Origin: Foliimonas ilicis
GTDB taxonomy: Bacteria; Pseudomonadota; Alphaproteobacteria; Rhizobiales; Rhizobiaceae
Direction of reading: 5' to 3'
DNA: 64,000 bases
Assembly (NCBI RefSeq): GCF_039939195.1
Contig: NZ_JBDUUH010000006.1
Coordinates: forward strand, 62,001 to 126,000
Each line of letters starts with the position of its first letter. The first letter of the stretch is position 1. This document shows positions 42,969 to 51,115 of this stretch, piece by piece. The position numbers were made by a program, and so were the translations under genes. The notes under the pieces are model-generated. The model was not told the DNA's origin and made no database searches. It saw only the letters and a program-made list of their open reading frames with translations.

Positions 42969-43765
42969 CGGCCCGCCAACAATGTTGTCTCCAACAGCGG
43001 CACAGTTGCAGCCAGCATCCGGCGCAATTCGCAGATGGCACCATCGTCAGGCTCGCCGGTCCATTCGTCCATGAAGACCTTTTTAAACTCGACGGCGATC
43101 GCGCAGCCGGTCTGCGGAAATCGGTGATGGACAAAACGCGTGTGCTCTCCTTTCCCGAAAAAGGCGATGTTCTCGCGAACATCTAGCGGTCTCCCGCGAA
43201 ATTCAAAGTTCCCTAGTATTTCAATTAATGGATCGACAACAAACGACCAACGTTTTCGGTCCATGGAGTACGTTCCAATGTTCACGTCGGGCGCTATTTC
43301 CTGAGCAGTCGATGGGCCGTTGGGTCCAGCTCGCCGATGGTTGTAACTGTGGACGTCGATCACCACAAACTTTCCGAAAAGCGCCTCGATATCGGAAAGG
43401 ATATTTTCAAGCCGATTATAAAAATCGTCGTGGAATCCTAATGAGGTCGAAATGCAAGATTCGTCCGGCGGATTCGACCACACCTGAAGACCCCAAGCCT
43501 GCTCAGGTCTTTGATAAACAGCATCTGCTCGGGCACGATTCAAATCAACCTCAAACCGGGAGCGGTGAACAACAACCCGATTGGGAAAATCTTCGATGAG
43601 ACTGTCGGTGAATGGGTCCTCCTCGCGCAACCTGTCGGAATCTGAAATACACATCAGTTCCCGCCAATCCTTCCGCAGTTGCGACCCGGCATGAATGGCT
43701 GTCCCGATGACCGGCGAATTGCCAAGCTCCACCTCCCAGCCATCATATTTGCGCCGTGAGATCAT
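42965..43765 (-). CDS. N-formylglutamate amidohydrolase-like protein
   Basis: A 266-residue metal-dependent amidohydrolase of the FGase family: His25 in AIHAGSQLRKDWR, the conserved VDLNRARADAVY segment (74-84), and VVIDVHSYNHRR (135-145) with metal-binding Asp and His. Real FGases finish histidine degradation, but no hut gene is nearby, so another N-acyl-glutamyl or peptide substrate is likelier. It is first in the three-gene operon and overlaps the DUF1704 gene (ATGA). Confidence 0.83.
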   Translation of the reverse strand: MISRRKYDGWEVELGNSPVIGTAIHAGSQLRKDWRELMCISDSDRLREEDPFTDSLIEDFPNRVVVHRSRFEVDLNRARADAVYQRPEQAWGLQVWSNPPDESCISTSLGFHDDFYNRLENILSDIEALFGKFVVIDVHSYNHRRAGPNGPSTAQEIAPDVNIGTYSMDRKRWSFVVDPLIEILGNFEFRGRPLDVRENIAFFGKGEHTRFVHHRFPQTGCAIAVEFKKVFMDEWTGEPDDGAICELRRMLAATVPLLETTLLAGR

Positions 43766-43954
43766 TTATCCTTCACTTTAAATATCTGCATATCGTCAAG
43801 CGACGTCTTCAGCGAAAGTAATACGCTCGCTAGCACAATGTTTGCTTGCAAAGTTGGTTGCAGGGACGAAAAACGGTTTGACAAATTAGCAGCCGAATAG
43901 ACGGGCAGCAGCTGAAGCTCGCCCGAGCGCAGTCCAAGGGATTTTCCCATCATG

Positions 43955-44062
43955 CCTGGATATCGCGGCATCGACACTGCCTTGAACCTGGATCATTGCG
44001 ATGGACTGCTTCATCTGGCGGCGTCGATCATAACGCGCACTGTCGTCCCGTCCTGGGTGAGG
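43955..44062 (+). pseudogene. Tn3-family transposase, short internal relic
   Basis: About 36 codons (YRGIDTALNLDHCDGLLHLA, then ASIITRTVVPSWVRM) match the catalytic-domain segment of the tnpA at 15581 (INTTLILDHWDDLLHLAASI). The flanks do not match. It marks a lost transposon. Confidence 0.7.
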
Positions 44063-44344
44063 ATGAGTTTTCCGACATGTGACACACGTCATTCAAGAGT
44101 TGCAAATCTACCCGAAAACAAAGAGCTGAAAGACGGCAAACGGAGAATTTAACGTTTTCTCAACGTGATAGCGACATCAAGGTTAGGCTGACCTAACACT
44201 GGACCACGGCGTATCCGTCCTTGGCCACCGCGCTCGGTCCGGGTGTAGCCCTGGCCGAAGTCAGAACGGTTGATGCAGTGCAACCGAGCCTCACGCTCTG
44301 TTCATCATCCGAAGGCAGGACCCTGTCCGGGATAGAAACGAAAC

Positions 44345-44491
44345 ATGGCTTACAATTCTCGATATGACTGGAGCGGAGAACGTACCCGCAAAATTCGGCT
44401 CATTCGCCGATTTGCCTCGCTGGCGGTTATCATCAGCGTGTTTTTGTCGTTGATGTATCTCATGTACCATCAGTTGCCGCTTACGTTTTAG
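44345..44491 (+). CDS. Small single-helix membrane protein (48 aa)
   Basis: MAYNSRYDWSGERTRKIRLI begins a 48-residue protein with a basic N-terminus and one membrane helix (FASLAVIISVFLSLMYLMY). Upstream sequence has no strong ribosome-binding site. It is followed closely by hairpin 44511-44552, which may end its transcript. Family not recognised. Confidence 0.5.
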   Translation: MAYNSRYDWSGERTRKIRLIRRFASLAVIISVFLSLMYLMYHQLPLTF

Positions 44492-44510
44492 CCGGAATCT
44501 GGCAAAGGGT

Positions 44511-44552
44511 GAGACCCGGCAACGCAAGCTTGGGGCTCGTCAGCCGGGTCTC
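44511..44552 (+). repeat. Hairpin repeat unit A
   Basis: GAGACCCGGC (44511-44520) and its complement GCCGGGTCTC (44543-44552) form a perfect 10-bp stem around a 22-base loop containing GCTTGGGGCT. A sister hairpin with the same stem and loop core is at 45162-45204, and both are followed by GCAGCAAT. There is no T-tract, so it is not a standard terminator. Confidence 0.7.
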
Positions 44553-44688
44553 GTGCTGTGGTCGAGGCAGCAATAAAACAATAGCGTAGACAGCGAAACC
44601 GGTCTGTATCAAATGACGTAGCTATCACCGGTCTGATTGGGGAACGTAAACTGATCTGTCTGGTTTTCTGGTCACACAGGAGACACCG

Positions 44689-44889
44689 GTGGCCGAAAAT
44701 TCAGAGATTGACACTCGACTTCTGCAGTTATGCGACACACTGGATGAGGCGCGTCGATTAATTCGAGAGGTTGTGCGACCCGAACTTGGTGATGCGGAAG
44801 TCTGTCTCAATCCAGCCTTCGATGAAGTGCGCAAGGCGCGTGTTCTTTTATCGATGTCAGGGTCTGGTGGATCGAAAAGAAACTTGTAA
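44689..44889 (+). CDS. Small hypothetical protein, duplicated family X (copy A)
   Basis: A 66-residue soluble protein: LLQLCDTLDEARRLIREVVR then ELGDAEVCLNPAFDEVRKAR. It is homologous to the 62-residue protein at 45483-45671 (PNRLCDALDVAKREMRG; EVDLCLNLTVDQISRARIKM). Start GTG 44689 has AGGAG seven bases upstream. It is first in a two-gene cassette that is duplicated in tandem. Family not recognised. Confidence 0.7.
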   Translation: MAENSEIDTRLLQLCDTLDEARRLIREVVRPELGDAEVCLNPAFDEVRKARVLLSMSGSGGSKRNL

Positions 44890-44938
44890 TCTAAAGCTCC
44901 TGAAATGGGATGTGTTCCCGCCAGATATTGGGGTCACA

Positions 44939-45150
44939 ATGCCACTTAAACGCTCCCTGCAAGACGTAGAAATCAGCCTAGTGACGCGGATCTCCTGGAA
45001 TCCATCTTCAATATGACTGCGCGACATGCCGAAACCGAGGAAACCAGGCGGAAACGTGCAGAAGAACTGGTTCGTCTTTTCGTTGCGGGAGAGCATGACC
45101 AGGAAAAACTTATTCAGGCCCTCACAAAATCCGCGTCCACGCGAATTTAG
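44939..45150 (+). pseudogene. Small hypothetical protein, duplicated family Y (copy A, frameshifted)
   Basis: ATG 44939 starts MPLKRS; after a one-base loss in CTCCCTG (about 44957) the next frame continues PARRRNQPSDADLLESIFN, then RRKRAEELVRLFVAGEHDQE to a stop at 45150. The joined 67-residue product aligns along its whole length with the intact copy at 45750-45974 (MPLNEIRARLGKELSDDDLI). Confidence 0.7.
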
Positions 45151-45161
45151 CACGATTAGGT

Positions 45162-45204
45162 GAGACCCGGTGCATCCGCTTGGGGGCTTAGGCTTCCGGG
45201 TCTC
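45162..45204 (+). repeat. Hairpin repeat unit B
   Basis: GAGACCCGG (45162-45170) and CCGGGTCTC (45196-45204) form a 9-bp stem around a loop with GCTTGGGGGCTTAGGC. It repeats unit A at 44511-44552 and starts the second copy of the small-gene cassette. Confidence 0.7.
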
Positions 45205-45242
45205 TTGCCGCCGTGAAGCAGCAATCGCAATATACTACAGGC

Positions 45243-45275
45243 GCGCCGCTCCGAAAGGGGTTGGCGGGCGTTCTT
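45243..45275 (+). repeat. GAAAGGGG hairpin sequence, weak terminator-like
   Basis: CCGCTCCGAAAGGGGTTGGC with a GAAA tetraloop, followed by GTTCTTGCG. Related sequences at 47268-47304 and 63270-63297 share CCGAAAGGGG, GGCGG and TTTTTGCG and look like rho-independent terminators. This copy lacks a full T-run. Confidence 0.5.
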
Positions 45276-45482
45276 GCGTCTGCAGGACATCAACGGTTGG
45301 GCAGTGCAGAGCAATGTGATAGAGAGGCCCGGCGGGTTTTGGGGTTAAGTAGGTACCGGGCTTCCTGTAGCGAATACGCCACGAATCAATATCTCATGAT
45401 TTTCGCAACTTCGTTGTACCAAATGACATATCCTTTTTGGAACCAATATCCTCCGGCTTTGTTGCTGTGCACTGGAGATTCA

Positions 45483-45671
45483 ATGACCGGCAATGTAAAA
45501 ATCGACGCTAGTCCGAACAGACTGTGCGATGCATTGGATGTAGCAAAGCGGGAAATGCGTGGTCTAAGACTTCCGGAGATGGACGAAGTTGATCTCTGTC
45601 TGAATCTTACCGTGGATCAAATTTCACGAGCACGCATAAAAATGCGCCATGCCTTATCGAAATTAGTATAA
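45483..45671 (+). CDS. Small hypothetical protein, duplicated family X (copy B)
   Basis: A 62-residue protein starting MTGNVKIDASPNRLCDALDV. GGAG five bases before ATG 45483 supports this start; the frame upstream is not homologous to anything. It is the sister of 44689-44889 and precedes the conserved leader at 45678 and family Y copy B. Confidence 0.7.
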   Translation: MTGNVKIDASPNRLCDALDVAKREMRGLRLPEMDEVDLCLNLTVDQISRARIKMRHALSKLV

Positions 45672-45677
45672 AGTAGT

Positions 45678-45738
45678 TTATCGGCAACCTTTTAAGGGCA
45701 TTGTCGGCTGTGAGCGACTAGCATGCTTTCGCCCCAAG
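45678..45738 (+). ncRNA. Two-hairpin leader repeat (copy 1)
   Basis: TTATCGGCAACCTTTTAAGG begins a 61-base block that recurs at 62414-62470, 17 kb away. The first hairpin pairs CGGCAA with TTGTCG (a G-U pair where the other copy has G-C) and CCTT with AAGG; the second pairs GCGA with TCGC around CATG. The block precedes a family Y gene in both places, suggesting a regulatory leader. Confidence 0.55.
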
Positions 45739-45749
45739 GGATAGAAGCA

Positions 45750-45974
45750 ATGCCGCTCAACGAAATCCGGGCAAGGCTCGGCAAAGAACTGTCGGACGAT
45801 GATCTGATCCAGATTCTTTTCAACCAATCAGCTCCACCTCTTATGGAAAGCATTGAACAACGACGCGCCCGAGCTGTTGCGCTTGTGCAGTTGATCGGCG
45901 AAACCGAGGAAGTGCGACGCCACCTGTCTGATGTGCTCGAATTGAACTGTGTCCTTTCAAGTAGCGAGAAGTGA
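45750..45974 (+). CDS. Small hypothetical protein, family Y (copy B, intact)
   Basis: A 74-residue soluble helical protein (MPLNEIRARLGKELSDDDLI, EQRRARAVALVQLIGETEEV). AAGGGA nine bases upstream supports ATG 45750 over ATG 45723, which lies in the leader. Two broken relatives are at 44939-45150 and 62488-62789. No known domain is recognised. Confidence 0.7.
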   Translation: MPLNEIRARLGKELSDDDLIQILFNQSAPPLMESIEQRRARAVALVQLIGETEEVRRHLSDVLELNCVLSSSEK

Positions 45975-46129
45975 AAGGGCCGCCAGTTTACGGGGCCGAA
46001 CCAAACGCCATCAAAAAGATTATAGTGCGCCGCGGTCAAGTCTGTGGCAACTCAGATGTCAGCTCCTCTTGCTCGGACAGGAAGCTTTTTAATCCGCTTG
46101 TCGGAAACTGAATCTGTACGGATAAATTG

Positions 46130-47224
46130 ATGGACGAGACACACCTTATTTTGGGCTTGGTACGCAGTCTGGGTTATGCGGCGCTTCTCGCGCTCGGCTT
46201 TGCATGGGTTGTTGGCCACCTCCCACGAGGAATTGCAAAAGGTGCAGCGATTGGCGCACTCTTCGCAATCGCTGGCGTCGTCTCGATGAGTGACCCGATT
46301 ACGTTAACGTCCGGACGCATCACCGACGCCAGGACAATCGTGGTTGTGGTAGCCGCAGCTTATGGCGGTCCAATCGGCGCAGCAGTTTCAGGTGTGGTAC
46401 TGGTGGTTTACCGTTTGGTAATTGGCGGTGACGGAGCAATGTTTGGTGCGATTGGGATCGTATTGACAGGGCTCGCTGCGGTTGCGGTCACCCAATTGCC
46501 TAAACGTCTATTTCGTCGAAAATGGCTGCGACTTGCTGTGTTGGGGTTAGCTGGCTCTGCCGGACCTCTTTTGTTGTTTCTTCTTAGCGGCTTTTTATCC
46601 GGTCCGGTTTCCGCTGAAATACTAGTCTCGATTGTTGCAGCCAATGTCATAGGCGTGATTGTCTTGGGGTATTTTCTGGACAATGAGCGCAATAGAATGC
46701 GCCTGAAACGAACACTGGAGGATGCTGCGAGCACGGATCCGCTTACCAAACTGGCCAATCGGAGAGCCCTCGAAATCCGGGCATTGCCGATATTCGCGTC
46801 CACTTCGTCGGCATCGAAACCTGCAGCGTTGGTGATGCTCGATGTCGATCACTTCAAGCGTGTCAATGATCGGTGGGGTCATCACGTAGGCGATGAGGTT
46901 CTGGTCAAAGTTGCGGCGGCTATAAGCACGTCTGTTCGGAGTACGGATTTTGTGGCACGTTTTGGTGGCGAAGAAATGGTGATCGTGATGCCATCAACTT
47001 CAATAGAAGCCGCAACAGCAACTGCCGAGCGAATTCGAGAGCGCATCTCCAGTTTGGATTTTTCTCACATTGATGCGGCACTGACAGTGACGTTGAGCGC
47101 TGGGATCGCTGGTACCAATCTAAACTTTAACGACTTTCAAAGCGTTCTCAAGGCCGCCGATGTTGCGCTTTACAAGGCAAAAATTGCTGGTCGCAATCAG
47201 GTTCAATTAGCTGAGGCGGCCTGA
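46130..47224 (+). CDS. Membrane diguanylate cyclase (5TMR-LYT sensor and GGDEF domain)
   Basis: A 364-residue protein: six predicted membrane helices in residues 1-185 with the 5TM-LYT pattern (GVVSMSDPITLTSGRITDAR, AAAYGGPIGAAVSGVVLVVY), then a GGDEF domain with TDPLTKLANRRALEIR, DVDHFKRVND and the active motif RFGGEEM. The motif is intact, so synthesis of cyclic di-GMP is expected. The RxxD inhibitory site five residues before the motif reads RSTD and appears present. A terminator follows at 47268. GGATAAAT precedes ATG 46130. Confidence 0.92.
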   Translation: MDETHLILGLVRSLGYAALLALGFAWVVGHLPRGIAKGAAIGALFAIAGVVSMSDPITLTSGRITDARTIVVVVAAAYGGPIGAAVSGVVLVVYRLVIGGDGAMFGAIGIVLTGLAAVAVTQLPKRLFRRKWLRLAVLGLAGSAGPLLLFLLSGFLSGPVSAEILVSIVAANVIGVIVLGYFLDNERNRMRLKRTLEDAASTDPLTKLANRRALEIRALPIFASTSSASKPAALVMLDVDHFKRVNDRWGHHVGDEVLVKVAAAISTSVRSTDFVARFGGEEMVIVMPSTSIEAATATAERIRERISSLDFSHIDAALTVTLSAGIAGTNLNFNDFQSVLKAADVALYKAKIAGRNQVQLAEAA

Positions 47225-47267
47225 CCGCTCCGTAAACTTGGCGGAACCAAGATTAACACTGGAATGC

Positions 47268-47304
47268 GCCCGCCGCTCCGAAAGGGGTCGGCGGCACTTT
47301 TTTG
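47268..47304 (+). terminator. Rho-independent terminator after the diguanylate cyclase
   Basis: GCCCGCCGCTCCGAAAGGGG followed by TCGGCGGC folds into a GC-rich stem with a GAAA loop and runs into CTTTTTTG. Confidence 0.75.
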
Positions 47305-47364
47305 CGTTCAGAAACTTTGGAACTGCCGTCGTTCATCTCCGTTGCAGGGCATGGAGGAATGACG

Positions 47365-47559
47365 ATGAAACGTGGAGTAGCAGTTGGATTTGTTGCGTTG
47401 TTGCTATCGGGCTGCAACGAGCCCACTCAGCAGCAGCAGGAAGGGCAAGGAACGCAAGCGCCACAATCTGCTCCTGTCGATCAAGATCCGACGCCTGACA
47501 CCGGTTCAGGTGGAGAAATGCAGGGCAGCAGCCCAAGTGGTGATGAACCGGTGAATTAA
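47365..47559 (+). CDS. Small lipoprotein
   Basis: A 64-residue protein with a lipoprotein signal (MKRGVAVGFVALLLSGC, lipobox LLSGC) followed by a low-complexity tail rich in Gln, Pro, Ser and Gly (NEPTQQQQEGQGTQAPQSAP). GGAGGA lies six bases before ATG 47365, so that start is preferred over 47359. It is probably a periplasmic lipid-anchored spacer-like protein of unknown role. Confidence 0.75.
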   Translation: MKRGVAVGFVALLLSGCNEPTQQQQEGQGTQAPQSAPVDQDPTPDTGSGGEMQGSSPSGDEPVN

Positions 47560-47588
47560 TTGTCGTTTTGACGGATCGGAAACACACG

Positions 47589-47819
47589 ATGCGCTATTAT
47601 TTCGATATACATGACGGTGAGGAATACACAGACGATGCGACAGGCATGGAATGCGCGTCTTTGGATGATATGCGCAGAGAAGCGATAGCGGTCTTGCCCT
47701 CCATAGCAGTTGAAAAATTGCCCGATGGAAACGACCGGCTGTTTTGGGTTAAAGTACGTGATGCCAATGGACGATTCATCTTCCAGGCATCTTTGCAACT
47801 GAAAACGGAAGTGCTCTAG
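47589..47819 (+). CDS. DUF6894 family protein
   Basis: A 76-residue protein with the DUF6894 pattern: MRYYFDIHDGEEYTDDATGM, LDDMRREAIAVLPSIAV, and the closing VRDANGRFIFQASL. Such proteins are common single-domain proteins of rhizobia without known function. It overlaps the end of the convergent gene 47816-48046 by four bases. Confidence 0.85.
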   Translation: MRYYFDIHDGEEYTDDATGMECASLDDMRREAIAVLPSIAVEKLPDGNDRLFWVKVRDANGRFIFQASLQLKTEVL

Positions 47820-48046
47820 ATTTGAGGTTGCTTCAGTTTCTCGCGATCAAAGTGCACAGCATATTGATGGCGAATTGCTACCTCCGCGATGCGATTTCGC
47901 AGAATATTTTCATCGAGGACGTCTGACCGTTCACACAGCGCCAGTATGGCGCGCGTTGCCTGCGTTACCGAAACAGGACTCGCAGTCCGAGACCGGGATT
48001 GCATATAGGCTTCAATAAGTTCCTCTACAGAGCGTTTCGTTCTCAT
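47816..48046 (-). CDS. Small hypothetical protein (76 aa)
   Basis: A 76-residue soluble helical protein starting MRTKRSVEELIEAYMQSRSR. A strong AAGGAGG eight bases upstream supports the start. Family not recognised. Its promoter region faces the Crp/Fnr gene and contains the palindrome at 48095-48106. Confidence 0.7.
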   Translation of the reverse strand: MRTKRSVEELIEAYMQSRSRTASPVSVTQATRAILALCERSDVLDENILRNRIAEVAIRHQYAVHFDREKLKQPQI

Positions 48047-48094
48047 CTGACGTCCTCCTTATTCTAGTAAAATACGGAGGCAGCCGCTTGGCAT

Positions 48095-48106
48095 TAACAA
48101 TTGTTA
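48095..48106. promoter_or_regulatory. Palindromic operator candidate TAACAATTGTTA
   Basis: A perfect 12-bp palindrome, extended by GGCA on the left and TGCC on the right (one extra T breaks full symmetry). It lies between the divergent small gene (start 48046) and the Crp/Fnr gene (start 48251). The binding protein is not known. Confidence 0.5.
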
Positions 48107-48250
48107 TGCCGGGATTGATTCTTTGCGAATAGACATGGCCAATCGTCATAAAGCGCGTAGGATGACCTTGCGCGTATCTTTCTACCTGTACGAACAAATG
48201 CCGACCCGCTTCAAACGAATCTTTGCGGTTCGCCCATGAAGGGGTTGTCC

Positions 48251-48966
48251 ATGCGTTCTTTACTGCTTCAACTTAATCGTCGCGATACGCTGTCGTCAGA
48301 TGAAGAGGCTTTGTTGCTGGGTTCATTTTCCGGCGAAAAGACCTTTAATGCCGGGTCCGACATTGTTGTTGACGGAAGTAGGCCTACCTATTGTCAATTG
48401 ATCCTGGAAGGCATTGCCGGTCGTTTCAAAGTCCTGGAATCCGGTGCACGGCAGATCACAGCCCTTAGCCTGCCGGGTGATTTCGCCGACCTTCACGGAT
48501 TTTTGCTGAAAACCATCCCTCACGGTCTCGTTGCAATGACAAACTGCCGTGTGGCTTACATGGATCATCAGACTGTCAGGAAGATAACGGAAACCGTTCC
48601 CCATCTTGGCCGCATGCTTAGCTGGACACGGTCATTGATGCCTCGATCCACCGTGAGTGGATTCTCGCGATGGGCCGATTGTCGGCGGACGCCGGCTTGG
48701 CTCATCTCCTCTGCGAGATGTTTCTGCGACTTCAGATCGTTGGCAAAACCACGGAGCTCAGTTTCGATCTGCCACTCAGGCAGACGGAGCTTGCCGATAT
48801 TCTTGGCATTTCTGTTGTCCATCTCAACCGATCGATGCAATCCCTGAGGCGCACCGGCTTGATCAGCGCGAAGAATGGAACGGTCATAATCCGTTCATGG
48901 GATCGACTCTCCACCCTGGCGGAGTTCGACCCTACTTATCTTTGTTTGCAAAACGAGCCGAGATAA
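48251..48966 (+). pseudogene. Crp/Fnr family regulator, frameshifted
   Basis: Residues 1-125 form the cyclic-nucleotide-like sensor domain (FNAGSDIVVDGSRPTYCQLI, SLPGDFADLHGFLL); the C-terminal helix-turn-helix (LPLRQTELADILGISVVHLN) is in another frame. At about 48620 (CTTAGCTGGAC) one base is missing; restoring it gives RMLSLDTVIDASIHREW and joins both halves to about 238 residues. ATG 48251 has AAGGGG six bases upstream. No Fnr cysteine cluster is visible. Confidence 0.85.
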
Positions 48967-48997
48967 GAAAAGGGGCTGGCTGGCGCTTTTTTTGCGG

Positions 48998-49361
48998 TTA
49001 GCGAGGATTTACAAGTCCTGCAATAGATTTGCCTTGAGGGCCGTAGTCCACGAGTACTCCTTCACAAAAGGAACGCACTTCATTCTTTGCGACCGCCTCA
49101 ATAGCGTTTGCCCGATCGGCTCGAAGCCGTTTGCCTGTGTCACTGTCCGGGTCAATGCCCGTCTTCAATTGCAAAATGTCCCACACGAGATCAACGACGT
49201 TGTGGCGAATGCGGAAGTTACCTGCACAGTAGAATGCCGCGACCGCGAGCTTTCGCGAGGCTGTCGCTAATCGCGTCGGGATCACGGTCCATAAGCGACG
49301 TCGCATTGCTCGTCCCAAGGATCGCGCCGAAGGATGCGATCGCAACAAACATGCGTTTCAT
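48998..49361 (-). pseudogene. Small secreted protein, frameshifted
   Basis: ATG 49361 with AGAGGG upstream starts a signal peptide (MKRMFVAIASFGAILGTSNA). The mature part shifts frame near 49257-49262 and continues KLAVAAFYCAGNFRIRHNVV, then DILQLKTGIDPDSDTGKRLR to the stop at 48998. The joined product has about 120 residues and no recognised domain. Confidence 0.65.
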
Positions 49362-49578
49362 TGGGCGGCCCTCTTCGGATGCATCGAATGCCGGAAAACA
49401 ATCTATCTGGCATTTTAATCAATGGGCGCCATTCGCGCCACGGGGTCGCTGGCTGAAGAGCGCTAAAAGGTCATAATTTGTACGCTGGATGACTTGGAGG
49501 TGCGCAAGCTGCGAATGGGTTCCAGAAAAAGGGGCAGCCTGTTCGACTGCCCCAACATAAATTCGATATTCGTTCAAG

Positions 49579-49875
49579 TTAGTGCTGATGTTCCGGCATT
49601 TCCGTGAGCTGATCCTTGGTCCATGTCGTCACGGCATGGACGTCGCCGTCTTCATCGCGCATGAAATCCAAGTCCGCGACAGGCACGGCGACCGGCTTCG
49701 CACCGATCCCGAGAAAGCCGCCGACATCAATGATGGCTTCCGCACTTGGTCCGCTGCCATGCAGATGAGAAACGGTTCCGACCTTTTCATCGTCGGCACC
49801 GTAAACGGTAGCATCGGTCAAAACATCTGCCGTTAACTCAGTCTGAGTAAGGCGAATGTGTTTCGAATGGTCCAT
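49579..49875 (-). CDS. PRC-barrel domain protein
   Basis: A 98-residue protein with one PRC-barrel domain (LTDATVYGADDEKVGTVSHL, VPVADLDFMRDEDGDVHAVT). AGGAGG eight bases before ATG 49875 supports the start; the frame continues two codons further to a TTG. PRC-barrel proteins of this size are stress-linked in Rhizobiales. The stress-type SDR gene lies just upstream on the same strand. Confidence 0.85.
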   Translation of the reverse strand: MDHSKHIRLTQTELTADVLTDATVYGADDEKVGTVSHLHGSGPSAEAIIDVGGFLGIGAKPVAVPVADLDFMRDEDGDVHAVTTWTKDQLTEMPEHQH

Positions 49876-49956
49876 GATCAATCCTCCTCTGTTGGAGCGG
49901 TGATAACAGTTCTCGGAATCAATCGTTCCATGAAGCTGTTAGGAGTGGCAGTTCCG

Positions 49957-50937
49957 TCAATAACCGCCTACGATCGGCAATATCTCGCCGGTGATATAGC
50001 TTGAGCAATGCGGTGAGGCGAGAAACACGTAGGCTGGCGCAATCTCCTCCGGCTGCGCGGGACGCTTCATAGGTGTGTCTGCACCGAATTTTGAGACATC
50101 GTCAGCCTCTTTGTCCGAAGGGTTCAGCGGCGTCCAGACCGGCCCGGGCGCAACCGCATTTACACGGATACCTTTTGAGACCAGATTGCCTGCCAAAGCG
50201 CGGGTAAAGGCATGAATGCCGCCTTTCGTCATGGAATAGTCGATGAGGTTCTTGCTGCCTGAAATGCCTGTAACCGACCCTGTGTTGACGATTGCCGATC
50301 CCGGTTTCATTTCGGCGACGGCTGCTTGTGCCATCTGGAAATAGCCATACAAGTTTGTCTTCAGCGTCGTATCGAAATGCTTGTCCGTCAGGTCTTCGAA
50401 GTCGGCGGAATGAATCTGGAACGCGGCATTGTTCACCAGCACATCAAGCCCACCGAGTTTCGTCACTGTCTGGGATACGGCTTTCCTGCAATAGGCACGG
50501 CTGCTCACGTCGCCGGGAAGCAGAATGCACTTTCTACCCTCTGCTTCGACCGCTGCCTTCGTCGTCTCGGCGTCCTTGTGTTCGGTAAGATAGGAGATAG
50601 CTACGTCAGCTCCTTCACGGGCAAACAGCACTGCGACCGCACGCCCGATTCCAGAATCTCCACCGGTGATCAGAGCGATCTTTCCGTCGAGCTTTTTGGA
50701 ACCGATATAGAAAGGTGCATCGTAAAGCGGTTGAGGGTCGATCTTCCATTCTTCACCAGGTTTGGAATGGTGCTGTTTGGGGAAGGGCGGGACGGGATAT
50801 TTTCGCGCCCCGGCCTGCATCGCAGCTTTCGGCTTCACGCGTGGCTTGGCGCGATCGTTCGCGTCCACCTTGGTTTGTATCTGCCGCTGCTTGCGCTTCT
50901 CGCTCGCCGCTGTTGAGGTTTCGCTTTGTTTGGCCAT
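49957..50937 (-). CDS. SDR oxidoreductase, general-stress (YdaD/YhxC-like) type
   Basis: A 326-residue SDR with a lysine-rich N-terminal extension (residues 1-50) and the family segment PFPKQHHSKPGEEWKIDPQP. TGGDSGIG is the cofactor motif, NNAA the structural motif, and YSMTK the catalytic pair; the end reads SSYITGEILPIVGG. Relatives are induced by general stress in Bacillus and rhizobia. AAGGGAG nine bases upstream sets ATG 50937. Confidence 0.9.
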   Translation of the reverse strand: MAKQSETSTAASEKRKQRQIQTKVDANDRAKPRVKPKAAMQAGARKYPVPPFPKQHHSKPGEEWKIDPQPLYDAPFYIGSKKLDGKIALITGGDSGIGRAVAVLFAREGADVAISYLTEHKDAETTKAAVEAEGRKCILLPGDVSSRAYCRKAVSQTVTKLGGLDVLVNNAAFQIHSADFEDLTDKHFDTTLKTNLYGYFQMAQAAVAEMKPGSAIVNTGSVTGISGSKNLIDYSMTKGGIHAFTRALAGNLVSKGIRVNAVAPGPVWTPLNPSDKEADDVSKFGADTPMKRPAQPEEIAPAYVFLASPHCSSYITGEILPIVGGY

Positions 50938-51115
50938 GGTCTTTGTCTCCCTTTGGAGAGACGGCAACGCATGAAGCGGCTAGAAAGTTGAGCCTGCAAT
51001 GCATTTCATGTTCGAGGCGTCCGCTTTCCGGTCGGGTACAAGCGCGCGTCGATCCGGCGTCATCAGACCTTGGACAAAAAATGCAGTTGCTGTTTCACTT
51101 TGTGACGCTCCGGTT

